A stretch of 59,091 bases of DNA from Thamnocephalis sphaerospora (taxonomy: Eukaryota; Zoopagomycota; Zoopagomycetes; Zoopagales; Sigmoideomycetaceae), in contig KZ992448.1 of NCBI GenBank assembly GCA_003614735.1, forward strand, positions 1 through 59,091, in the 5' to 3' direction. The notes under the pieces were generated by a model, which ran no database searches, was not told where the DNA came from, and saw only the letters and a list, made by a program, of their open reading frames with translations. Of the stretch, positions 25,014 through 34,167 are shown in pieces. Numbering within the stretch: the first letter of the stretch is position 1; each line of letters starts with the position of its first letter. The position numbers and the translations under genes are program-made.

Positions 25014-26355
25014 ATGCCGGCTGAAATGGTACCATCCAATGGTACGTGGCCTATAAGCAATGTTGACCTCAGCAGATACCAGGGCATCGACCCGTCCGGA
25101 TTGCAGCCGTCGCCGTTCAGCGGGGTGATCGGCGACTGGGAAGCCATATCGCTCAGCTCGCGGAGTGAATACCACCGGATCGTGATGGCTATGCTGCCGG
25201 TGCTGATTCTCCTGCTCCGCTTTATATACAACACCTACATGGCAGTCGTTATGCTGTGTAGCCGTCGAGAACTGGTGTTTTGGCTCAATCTTGCTCAATC
25301 CACGATAGGCACTATTGCTGCCTTTTGCGCGCTGCTGCGCGGCCTTGCTCCCTGGACCATTGCATGCCGCAATGTCGCGCACAGCTCAGAGGCAAGCATG
25401 TACATCGGCACTACCGTAATTGTCGGCATTCTGTTTGTCAAGGCATACTTTAGCACCAATCGGTCGCGCGCTGTGTTTTATGTCGGCGCTCTGACGATAG
25501 TCTTGACCTTTGCGGTGGGTCTGGCATCCATTTGGGCCATGGCGACGTTCCAGTACGGTAGCGGGCGATGCGCCATGGCCCTGGACTATCGCTGGATTGT
25601 GGCCAAGTTTGCCGTAGACATTGCCAGCAACATCAGTTTGAGCAGCTGCTTTCTGTATGTCATGTGGATACAGAGCCAGAAGCAGAAGCGCCACATCTTT
25701 TGGATGCTGTTTCAGGACGGTCTGATCTATTTCTTTGGCACCATCGTGTCCAATATCATCGCTACCACCGTGGCCCTGACCATGCACTCGCTTACCTTTT
25801 GGCACTCTCACATCTACGCCATTGATTGTAAGTTCCACGCAGCTTACCTGCATACTATCACCGCGCCATGTATCAGTTCGGTTGCTCACACCTGATATCG
25901 CAGACTGCATTGTGTCCACAATGATCTGCTGGCAGATGTGGCAAACAAGAAGGCGACAAGCCCGCAGGGATCGCATAGAACCGGTCCAGGTAAAGGTGCT
26001 AAACGCATCTGATGGTTCTGATTGCACACCAAAAGGATCCGCGACATTAGTCAGTGCAGGCAGCAATTACCATCACTCAAGGAGGCCGCCCTCCTCGGAC
26101 CTCAGCATTTCCATCGGATCTTCCACTGACAGCCGCGTTAGTGAAGAACAAGAGTTACAACACAACATCATGCACGCGAGAAACAACAGTGCTGCGGCTG
26201 GCCCAAACTCGTCTCAGGGCAACGGCCTACCTGCAAATTGGTGGTGGGGACGGCGTGCAAGCGACGTAAACTACACGCTGCCCTTGCGTGGCCCTGTAAA
26301 CACCATGCCTGTACGCCATCTGCTACCACCAATGCGTACTACAAGCCTTCGCTGA
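25014..26355 (+). CDS. Seven-helix membrane protein, family member B
   Basis: Closest relative of the gene at 4239-5269. ATG at 25014 (MPAEMVPSNG). The outside segment DLSRYQGIDPSG mirrors DLSKYVGIDP of member A. Seven helices follow: RIVMAMLPVLILLLRF, LVFWLNLAQSTIGTIAAF, MYIGTTVIVGILFVKAYF, AVFYVGALTIVLTFAVGL, KFAVDIASNISLSSCFLYVM, LFQDGLIYFFGTIVSNII and the last split by the intron 25828-25903 (76 nt, GTAAGT..CGCAG), joined as AID-YCIVSTMICWQMWQ. The cytosolic tail is about 135 residues, much longer than in A, rich in Ser/Asn/Gln with many potential phosphorylation sites, and ends MRTTSLR. About 421 residues. Long Ser-rich tail after helix 7 would fit a regulated receptor, but no GPCR signature is visible. 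Confidence 0.82.
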
Positions 26356-26631
26356 TGGACGGTGGAATGGAGGCGTTGTTTATTTAGTGGTTAATTTCAT
26401 GGTGGTTAAATAGCGATAAAATACGCACATTATGCTTTCAAAGAGATGGATTAACCGCCCGCGCTAGCCAGCATCATCTCTTTACAGAAACACCGTGTCA
26501 TTGTGTGTCATGCGTTTCCACGCTGCAAGCAGCTAATCTGTAGGCGCGTGTGCTTGCCCAAATGGCATCCTTGCGCAGCCACTGCATACGCATCGCGGGC
26601 ATATGCGACAAATGACAGCCATCAATGCAGG

Positions 26632-27421
26632 TCAGCTGCTTTTTGCAAACAGTGATGTAAGCTTGGTAATTCTCTTCATGACATCGATATGATACTCAAA
26701 GTAAAGCTCACCCTCTACATAACCAACAAGAGCTCGCTCGCGCACCAAGTCGACCTGGTTTGGGTAAGCAGCCGTTGCCTGTACTAGAGCCCGCGAGTCC
26801 AGCTTCATCATGCCTTTTGCAAGCAAATGTATTGTTTTGTAAAAATGAACACAAAACCTTGTGTTGACGCTGCTATGATTAGCACGATAGAGTGCAATGC
26901 CATCGAGCAATAGCCACGCTTACCGTTGTTGGGGCTCTTGACCATCAGGCAATACTGGATTCGTTATTCGTCAAAAACGACCCCAGACAAAACGGCATAC
27001 GGCCGTAACCTGGGTTGTCGCTGAATGGCGCATCTTTGCCATAGAGCAACACCTCCTGACCACGAATGGCGTTCATCATTTGGAAAAGAAACTTTGCTCT
27101 GTAGGTTGACGTCACGAACACATTAGCAACCACCTGCTATACCGTTCTTAGACAACCGGCTCACATGTAATTGCCGTCGTCCTTGATGGGCTTATGTTTG
27201 AGCTCGTCAATGCGGTAACATATGTCATCTTGAATGCGACTTTTTGTCCGCCGCCAGCTAAAACGATGCTTTTCCGAGCAGATTCTTAGCGCATCCAGAT
27301 TGATGGATACGCGTGTATCAGGTCTTATGCGGAGCCAGTACTGCATCTCTGGCATACCATGTACGCGGCAAACAGCTCCACCGCCATGGTGTTTGTGGTG
27401 TCTACACGCACAGAACCACAT
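26632..27421 (-). CDS. Hypothetical multi-exon protein
   Basis: Not recognised. Three minus-strand stretches look coding. The first, about 27290-27165, includes SWRRTKSRIQDDICYRIDEL and KHKPIKDDGNYM, then a GTGAGC..AGCAG intron-like gap. The second, about 27135-26975, includes VFVTSTYRAKFLFQMM and YGKDAPFSDNPGYGRM. The last, about 26900-26632, includes MMKLDSRALVQATAAYP, RERALVGYVEGELYFEYH and ends LTSLFAKSS at the stop. A candidate start is the ATG at 27387 in good context (ACCATGGCG, MAVELFAAYM), but it is in another frame and needs an intron I could not place. Splice phases do not all fit, so this may be an incomplete model or a decaying gene. It lies between a seven-helix gene and the acyltransferase. 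Confidence 0.4.
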
Positions 27422-27613
27422 AACCTCTTAAATATGACCCGCGCTCTGAAAGCAAGCATGCTTTCATAATAGCCCTTTTGTCGGGGTGGTTAAAGCGCAG
27501 GCTAGCCACAACACTTTGGTCCAAAACTACGCTGTATTTGTGCAATGATCGAGTTGGCACGCGTAACGCCGCATGATAAGGGCACTGGTATAGGCAAACG
27601 AGGCACTACAGTA

Positions 27614-29437
27614 TTAGTCAGCTATGAGAGTGCGTTCAGCAAGTACCTGCTGCGCGTCAGCGAGCATACGATCGAACGCTACGTTGAAGTGGTCTGCGAG
27701 AAAGCGTGCCATGTCGCTGAATCCATCGGCTGCGTCAGCCATGGCTGTAAAGTGCACACGACCATTGTAAGAGATAATGCCTAAAGCCAGAGCGCCGTCG
27801 TTGGCAATCGGCGGATATATGATATAGTCAAGTACGCGGTGCCGCTGTGTTTCATCTGTTCCAAAGAATAATGGCGCAGCTGGTCCAGGCACGTTGGTGG
27901 CAATAGCATGGCATTTCTTGACATACCACATGATAAGACTTTTAGAGACCAGGCCAGGAGCTATGCTGCATATAGAGCGTAGCACAAAGTGAATTAGATA
28001 CGGTACCAATGAACGCTTGAGTTTTCTGGTTTGCGCTCGTACGGTGCCAAGTATCTCAGCCGTTGTTCGCGGTTCGCTCGTAGTAGGCAGTAATAGATAG
28101 GCAAAGGTGATGAGATTTTCAAAGCGCATATCACCCATACGACGCGTCGCCACTGGAATCATGATGTCAAGCTTTCGGTCGCGGCGGCGCGGCGGCAGCA
28201 CAGCGTTGTCCGGTGCATGCACGTCCGATGGTCGTGTTGGATCATTTGTGCTGGGTGCACGCGCATCCATATACGCGCTGAACGCACGCTCTATGCATGC
28301 AATCATGACGTCGTTCAACGTGGTACCCGGATATGCTGTGCGCACTTGCTTAATTTGCTGTAGCGTGATCGCGCGCGACCAGGACGTTTGCCTGCGAGAT
28401 GGGAGCGCGTGCTGGGACTGGAAACTGTGCTTGCGAAACAAGCTGATTTCAACCAGGCAGACAATTGTAAGCCAGATTGCGTGCAGAAATGCCGCCAAGC
28501 TGGAGAACATTCGTCCCACAAAGTGTACTGCGGACATGAGACCTTTGCGAGATGCGGGTGTGCTTGGGCATTGCTGACTTGGCGTACCACCTTCTGCTGA
28601 ATCGACGTGAATCGCTGTCTCAGCTCCCGCTGCTAAGTTGGGTTTGCTGGAAGCAGATACTTGGCTGTCGTCGTCGTCGTGAATCTGCTTGGCAGGCGGC
28701 AATGATGAGTCTGGCAGAGAATGCTCTTTCATGGCTGGCTGCGGCTTGGGTTTGCTTCGTGTCATTTGCCGCATGTATCCTTCTACTGCGCTGCCATCAG
28801 GTGACATCGCAGACATCACCGCCAAGCCAAAGCCAATGCCGTCGGCCATACAGTGATGCGCGTACAGCCCAAGAACTGTACGTCCGCTTATTCCGCGAAC
28901 GACATAAACGCGCCAAAGCGGCAGCTCACGACCAAGCAATTGCGACGAAAATTCGCCAACACACTTTTCAAGCGCGGAGCGCTCACGCTCATCCCGTGCT
29001 TCCGGGTCACAATCACCGATATCCTCCAGATATCTCTCCTCTACCTGCTCTTTCACATGCCAAATTGGTGCTTCAGGATTGGCCAGTTTTCGGTGCGCAT
29101 CTACGTCCACCCATTGTGCCGTACGCCAAAAGTCTCCATCTACGGCCACCTGGCGAAATTTGGGCTGCTGTCGACATAAGAGAGCAAGCTGTGCAACCAG
29201 GGTGGGCATGGCGAGCTCGCCGTCCAGCCATAGAAGCGTCAACACAGTGTTTTGCCGCCCAGGACGCTCCAAAAGCAGAAAGAAATGGTCGACCGGACTC
29301 ATGTAGGTGGTGGGTGCTGTGGCGAACTGGTCCGTAGCAGCCTCAGTGTTTGACGCGGACAGGTCGATGACACAGCTTTCTTCCTGTACATCCACAGTCT
29401 CATGCTCTAATTCGGCCATGACTGTCGTGGCGGTCAT
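27614..29437 (-). CDS. Wax ester synthase / diacylglycerol acyltransferase (WS/DGAT)
   Basis: Acyl-CoA-dependent O-acyltransferase that makes wax esters or triacylglycerol; likely membrane-associated. Intronless frame of about 607 residues from the ATG at 29437 (MTATTVMAELEHET); the frame is open a little further upstream but without an ATG. Key features: TYMSPVDHFFLLLERP near the N-terminus (family MSPxDxxF-like start), the condensation motif HHCMADG at about residue 200, a Ser-rich insert of about 100 residues that includes a hydrophobic segment (LAAFLHAIWLTIVCLVEISL), then TLNDVMIACIERAFSAYM, PVATRRMG, NVPGPAAPLFF (the family NVPGP) and IISYNGRVHFTAMAD. Homologous to bacterial and plant WSD1-type enzymes. 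Single-exon structure contrasts with most neighbours. Confidence 0.9.
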   Translation of the reverse strand: MTATTVMAELEHETVDVQEESCVIDLSASNTEAATDQFATAPTTYMSPVDHFFLLLERPGRQNTVLTLLWLDGELAMPTLVAQLALLCRQQPKFRQVAVDGDFWRTAQWVDVDAHRKLANPEAPIWHVKEQVEERYLEDIGDCDPEARDERERSALEKCVGEFSSQLLGRELPLWRVYVVRGISGRTVLGLYAHHCMADGIGFGLAVMSAMSPDGSAVEGYMRQMTRSKPKPQPAMKEHSLPDSSLPPAKQIHDDDDSQVSASSKPNLAAGAETAIHVDSAEGGTPSQQCPSTPASRKGLMSAVHFVGRMFSSLAAFLHAIWLTIVCLVEISLFRKHSFQSQHALPSRRQTSWSRAITLQQIKQVRTAYPGTTLNDVMIACIERAFSAYMDARAPSTNDPTRPSDVHAPDNAVLPPRRRDRKLDIMIPVATRRMGDMRFENLITFAYLLLPTTSEPRTTAEILGTVRAQTRKLKRSLVPYLIHFVLRSICSIAPGLVSKSLIMWYVKKCHAIATNVPGPAAPLFFGTDETQRHRVLDYIIYPPIANDGALALGIISYNGRVHFTAMADAADGFSDMARFLADHFNVAFDRMLADAQQVLAERTLIAD

Positions 29438-30470
29438 ACGTGGACTCGTGTAGTACGTAGAAATTGACGCAGCCGTGCCGAGACCAGGCTCCAGATCCAA
29501 AAGGTCCAGATGTGTCGTAGTGCAGATAAGCTGTGCTAATACAGCCGATTCAGGAATTATGTGTAGACGTTATAGGAAAGTAAATATGGCAAAGAACTGG
29601 CGGATGGAGAGGCGCACATGAGAGCATACGAGACGGCAGAACCGAGTACAACTGGTGATTATATGTGTGCGCATGTATGGGACAGCCGCCGAGCATCAAT
29701 TCGGCCACCTGTAGTGCCACTATGCATTCACCGCGCAGCACCGTGCACGCGGCCAATCACGCCGAGTCTTTGACAGTGACCCCGGCCGTAACTCAACACT
29801 GTTGGCCTTCCATGTGCCCAGCCAGCAGGTGCTGCATTCCCAGCAGCACTGGTAATACCAACCGCCATGCAAATACTTCATTGGTCAGTAGAGAGAAGGA
29901 TCTGGCATGCGATCCAATCCGTTAGCAGATGGCGAACCACATGCCATCTGCACTTACCCGAGTTTTTCCAGCCAGGTATGATCCCGAGCATCGCGTTTGC
30001 CCCTACAAACCGAGACAGCATGCAAAAGTACAGCGGAGCACTGCAACAAAATGTTCGAGAGTCTGGAGATGGCGGGTGAGCACTACAGCTCTTCGCTCTA
30101 CCAACTGAGCTATTCTCAGGACATGACACGATGCAAATGAGGCTATATCACGAGATGTCGCAGTATTTTTATGCGTAGCCTGGCAAGTTATCGTGCATCA
30201 CGTATAGCTACGTTGCGAACATCTAATCTGCATATGTATGTATCTTCTCAAGCACCATCCTTGTACAGCTTCTGCATATGCACTGCAAGGTGCATGCGAT
30301 GGATAAAATGCATATGGCTTTCTCTAGCTTTGATAATGGGCGGTGCAGCAAGGAAAGGGCCGTGCCGCGAAAATTGGGGCAAAACTAGAAAGCTGTTTTG
30401 TTTATGCACGTCATTGCTCAATAGCGTGGTTGGTGCGAACCACATTGTAAGCAGCTATACCTCTCTTTCC
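29438..30470. other. Intergenic with tRNA relic
   Basis: One kilobase between the acyltransferase start (minus) and the broken F-box copy (plus). Apart from the tRNA-like fragment near 30075-30118 I see no gene. Confidence 0.5.
30075..30118 (-). pseudogene. tRNA-Tyr-like 5' half
   Basis: The minus strand reads a good A box, TAGCTCAGTTGGTAGAGC, preceded by a 7-nt acceptor-like stretch and followed by an anticodon-loop-like CTGTAGT, i.e. a GTA (tyrosine) anticodon at the expected distance. Downstream, a CTCTC that could pair with the 5' anticodon stem appears after about 20 nt, as it would after a tRNA-Tyr intron, but no T-loop (GTTCGANTC) and no complementary acceptor strand follow. Best read as a decayed or truncated tRNA-Tyr gene. 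Confidence 0.45.
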
Positions 30471-32059
30471 ATGGAGCCTACCACAGCCACGCACACGTCA
30501 CTGAAGCGAGTGCTTCATGCACTGCCGCCTCTAAATTGCTACCGTCTGTTTACATGTGCAGGCTTTCACGCTGTCCTTGCAATTGCCGGCACTTGTCGTT
30601 TGCTTGGCAAGCTGCTGACAGACAATGCACTCTGGCAGGTCATTTACCAGCATGATTTTATGCCAACGATGCAAGCATGCGAGGCGAACTTTTTAGACTG
30701 GTGTTTACGCACCGCGACAAGACTAGCCGACGCAGAAGACGACACCTCGCTAGGGGCGGGCTGGGCAATGCTGGACTGGCGTGATACGTATCGCCGCCGT
30801 GTCTGCACAGAGCGCAACTGGAAGCAGGGCAGATACGTTCGTCGCGTCTACACCTTTCCGTAGCTGCCTGGGTACAGGATATACGATGAAAATGTGGATA
30901 GCTTGGATTGCAGTACAACCGTTGGTGCATCCGCAGCAGCAGTACACTTTTCAAACAGGGATGGTAGAGACAAGCCTATCGTCAATCGTACGTATGCACT
31001 TGACGGCGACTGCGCTTCCAGCACGGAACAAGAACGAGAAAACTACAAAGGAGTTTGACACGCAGTCACTGGCATCACTCGGCCTGGTTTATTTCAGCGA
31101 TGAACATATTTGGGCTAAAAACGAGCCCGAGCTTCTTGACGAGCTCCAGACCCAGTTGCAGCGGCATCGCGGGCAACACCCTCACCTCGACGAGATTTAC
31201 GACAAAATCTACCATGTAATAGGCAGAAAGGCGGATACTACGATCACTATGACCTTACCGCTTCATGGGACTGCTGGATGACACTTATCGTGATTAACGA
31301 AGACAGTGGTGTTGATCTCGTAGCATACAATATGGTCTATGGAACCATGCAGAGGGAACCGCTGAATGTCGCATCAGGCACAAGAATGGCCGTCATCCGC
31401 ACTACGTCGAAAAGCATAGTCGTTTATATGGCTGGCTTGAACAAAGAAACCAAGAACATGCACTGGAGGCTTTTGGAAATCTTCACCAATCGGCCCTCCA
31501 AGATAATAGGCAGCGGTGTGGTACGTCTGGAGTTGGAAGCAATGTGCGAGCTTGAACAAGTGTTTTCCATCGCAAAACATGGTGGCAAGAGGGTAGATCG
31601 CATAGGCGCTCGCATCAGTCTGAGATCCGTATATCCGCCGTATTTGTGTGAGGTAATTGTGCATGACAACTCTGCAACAACCATTACCGATACTCCAACA
31701 GTGCCGCTTCTCAGTAAGAGCGTACGAATGTGCGGTCTATCCGGCTTCCTGGTGGATTTGTCTTTATACAGGACGACCAGCTTGTCTGTTCAGTGGATGA
31801 ACAGACGCAGCATACCAAAGTGAGCGGCACAGTGGACCTGGACAGGGAGCCATTGCTCGGCTATATTATTTCTGCTCGTGAAAAAACTGACCGGACGCAG
31901 CGCCAGTTGCTGTTCAATGGCCAGGATGGGATGATGCTTCCATTTAGCCTCGAAGGTTGCTCAGCACGCCCTGCAGGAATAAGCAACCATGCGACGGGTT
32001 TTGTGCGTGTCATCGATGACTGGAAGGCTGTTGAAGTCTACAGTTTTGGCGCTGAATAG
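30471..32059 (+). pseudogene. F-box protein, copy 2, broken
   Basis: Paralog of the F-box gene at 1822-3414. ATG at 30471 (MEPTTATHTSLK), F-box LPPLNCYRLFTCAG with GTCRLLGKLL and LWQVIYQHDFMP, then DWRDTYRRRVCTERNWKQG. The frame is stopped by TAG at 30861-30863 (after VRRVYTFP) yet continues with clear similarity to copy 1 (RTYALDGDC). It then needs a shift to a second frame (about 31050-31220: LGLVYFSDEHIWAKNEPELL), back to the first (about 31220-31720: WDCWMTLIVINEDSG, VDLVAYNMVYG) and to a third (about 31730-32059: GGFVFIQDDQLVCSVDEQ, ending VIDDWKAVEVYSFGAE). One stop plus three frame changes without convincing splice sites means a pseudogene, unless sequence errors are common here. Confidence 0.6.
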
Positions 32060-32248
32060 TGCGCAGCAATTTTTAGCCTTGCTAGACTATACGGTGCACA
32101 GTCAATCAGCATGCGTGGGTGGTAAACCTTTGTCCACTCAGCGGCCACTTTTATGGCGACCGGAAATGATAAAATGTATCTTTCAATTTATAGCACATGC
32201 TGCTTCACTTTTGGCGCGCCGTGGTAATGTCAACGTAGAGCGCGTCTC

Positions 32249-33339
32249 CTATGGCTTGCGACCAACGTAGACGCGGAAGAGCATATATATCTGGTGATGC
32301 TTGACTTCTTCTTCGCCTTGCACCATAAGCTGCTCCACCTCCTCGTGAGTCATGCCGTGCACGCTCGCGAATAGTGGCGCCAGCGCAGCATTGCCCATGC
32401 GCAGATTTTTCAAAAACATTTCTCCCACACGACCACCCCAGCTGCCGACTGGAATCTTGAACTCCTTGACCGCGACGTCCACAAGGCCGGCTACGCGCAT
32501 CAGCTCGTCCAGGTGTTCGGTGGTTTCTGGGCTCAGTCCTCGTGCTTGAAAGGCCACGGCAGATACTTTGCCCATTTGATTCCACACTGGGCCGCCCCCG
32601 TAGGTCTTGCAGTTGGTCTCCACCATCTCTACCCAACCTCCAGAGGCGCAGATGCGTGCGCACTCGTTGACGTAGGTCTGCCACTTTTCCTTTGGCACAG
32701 CCGTAACAAGTAGGCTGTGTCGCACATAGTCAAAGTAGCCATCGGCATGTGGAAGCCCTAAAATGCATATGTGGAGTGGTTAGTCAGGCTGGCACACATG
32801 TAGTCGACCCAGGTGCCTACCTTCTAGTGCATTGGCCATTTCAAACCGGCAATTCCGAGGCAGAATGGTCGTAGGCTGCAGCGGTGCAATATCCACGCCA
32901 AGAAACTCGCATGACGGAAAGTCGGTTGCCATTTCCTGCATTGCAGTGTATTGAGCGCGCAAAGCGTAAATTGTCAGCGGCGTAAAGTCATCCGCTGTGC
33001 CCCATCGCGTTCAGCACACGCACCATCATCCAGACACCTGATCCAGTGCCGATATCAATGGCTCGCTTGGGGCTTGTCAGCGGGGCGTGATATCGTTTTT
33101 GGGTTACTTGCTGGATTGCATAATGCTGCAGATCAAGTCTAGAGTGCAAGTCAGCCGCAGTATACTTGCGTACACACGCGATAAACTGTTCACCTGTCCA
33201 CCTCGTCCAAGTCGTTTGGAAGCGGATACGGTGCGTTGGGTTCGTTGTGGTAACGGCGGCCACCGGTATAGCTGAAGCTCTCGGTCCTTTTGCCGTCGCT
33301 TCCACTGCTATTAGGACTTTGCTGATTGGCTTCGCTCAT
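32249..33339 (-). CDS. SAM-dependent methyltransferase, LaeA/UMTA-like
   Basis: Class-I (Rossmann) methyltransferase of the family that includes fungal LaeA; substrate unknown. ATG at 33339 (MSEANQQSPN). Exon 1 has the family entry pattern GRRYHNEPNAPYPLPNDLDE-VDR. Later exons give LDLQHYAIQQ, the SAM motif I AIDIGTGSGVWMM, then MATDFPSCEFLGVDIAPLQP (motif II, acidic end of strand 2), CRFEMANALEG, GYFDYVRHSLLVTAVPKEKW and ECARICASGGWVEMVE. The C-terminal third (VGSWGGRVGEMFLKNLRMG, HHQIYMLFRVYVGRKP) is typical too. Four exons with introns of about 45-70 nt. Convergent with the broken F-box copy, 190 bp away. Confidence 0.88.
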
Positions 33340-34167
33340 TGTACAGTTGAACAGTAGTAACGATACCCTTGCGCCCATAAAACGGCTAGCCAACGTAGTG
33401 GAAAATAGTGCGGCAACAGTGAATGGACAGAATGCCGGGCAGTGCTGCGTGAATGCGCTGCCGCGTACTTATGCGAACAGCGCTGACGGTAGACAGATAT
33501 TGGACAAATGCGTAGCACAGCATCTTGATGAACGGTGATCTAGGCCCTGCAGCCGCGACCGACGCAATAACGCAGGCGTAAATCACCTGCACCACTCATG
33601 ATCTAGACATTGCATGTACTATCCTCGGCGTGGACGCCACGTTGCTCGTCAGAAGCTATGTGGTGCATATTCCATGGCAGCACCAACCAGCGCGCGCTGC
33701 GCCGTTCTATCTCTGCCGACCGTCAATTGTTGGCTCTGTACTATGGCCTTCTCCGACTCGTGCTTTGCGCGCACTCGTCGAAGCACTTGGCAGATGGCCC
33801 ACAAAATAACGCAAGGCAGCCACTGTTGCATTAATGGCGCTACGGCAATGGCAACACACATTGAATACCTCGCAACAAGTATGTTGCTGGAACCAATCAG
33901 CATTTGCGCCGAGTGTCATCAAATAGGTTGAAACTGCTCGGCACGCGCTCAAGTCCATCGTTACGAGCCCAATGACTATACGCATGCATTGCCGCAAATT
34001 GCACTACAAACTGGCATCTGCCCAAGATCAGATGCCAGTTTGTAGTGTAAGCACACCAATGCTTTTCGCCAATATTCAAAAAGCTCGATATCGACACGCC
34101 CACCTGCTCGATGCGCACCAGTAACGTCATTTACTCGTCAAGCAAATCGTGCAAGTCACAGCGCGCA
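33340..34167. other. Intergenic, contains a perfect hairpin
   Basis: About 830 bp between the methyltransferase start and the TTLL12 end. No gene with family features. Holds a perfect 19-bp inverted repeat at 34002-34047, listed separately. Confidence 0.5.
34002..34047. repeat. Perfect 19-bp inverted repeat with 8-nt loop
   Basis: Left arm 34002-34020 (CACTACAAACTGGCATCTG), loop 34021-34028 (CCCAAGAT), right arm 34029-34047 is the exact reverse complement. Lies 120 bp beyond the stop codon of the TTLL12-like gene, so it may fall in that transcript's 3' end. Could be a processing or stability hairpin, a small-RNA precursor, a protein-binding palindrome or a trace of a mobile element. Confidence 0.9.

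Noticed and set aside
30030-30075. B box of a tRNA (GTTCGAGAG on the plus strand)
   Set aside because: Wrong strand relative to the A box and lacks the final C, so it does not complete the tRNA.
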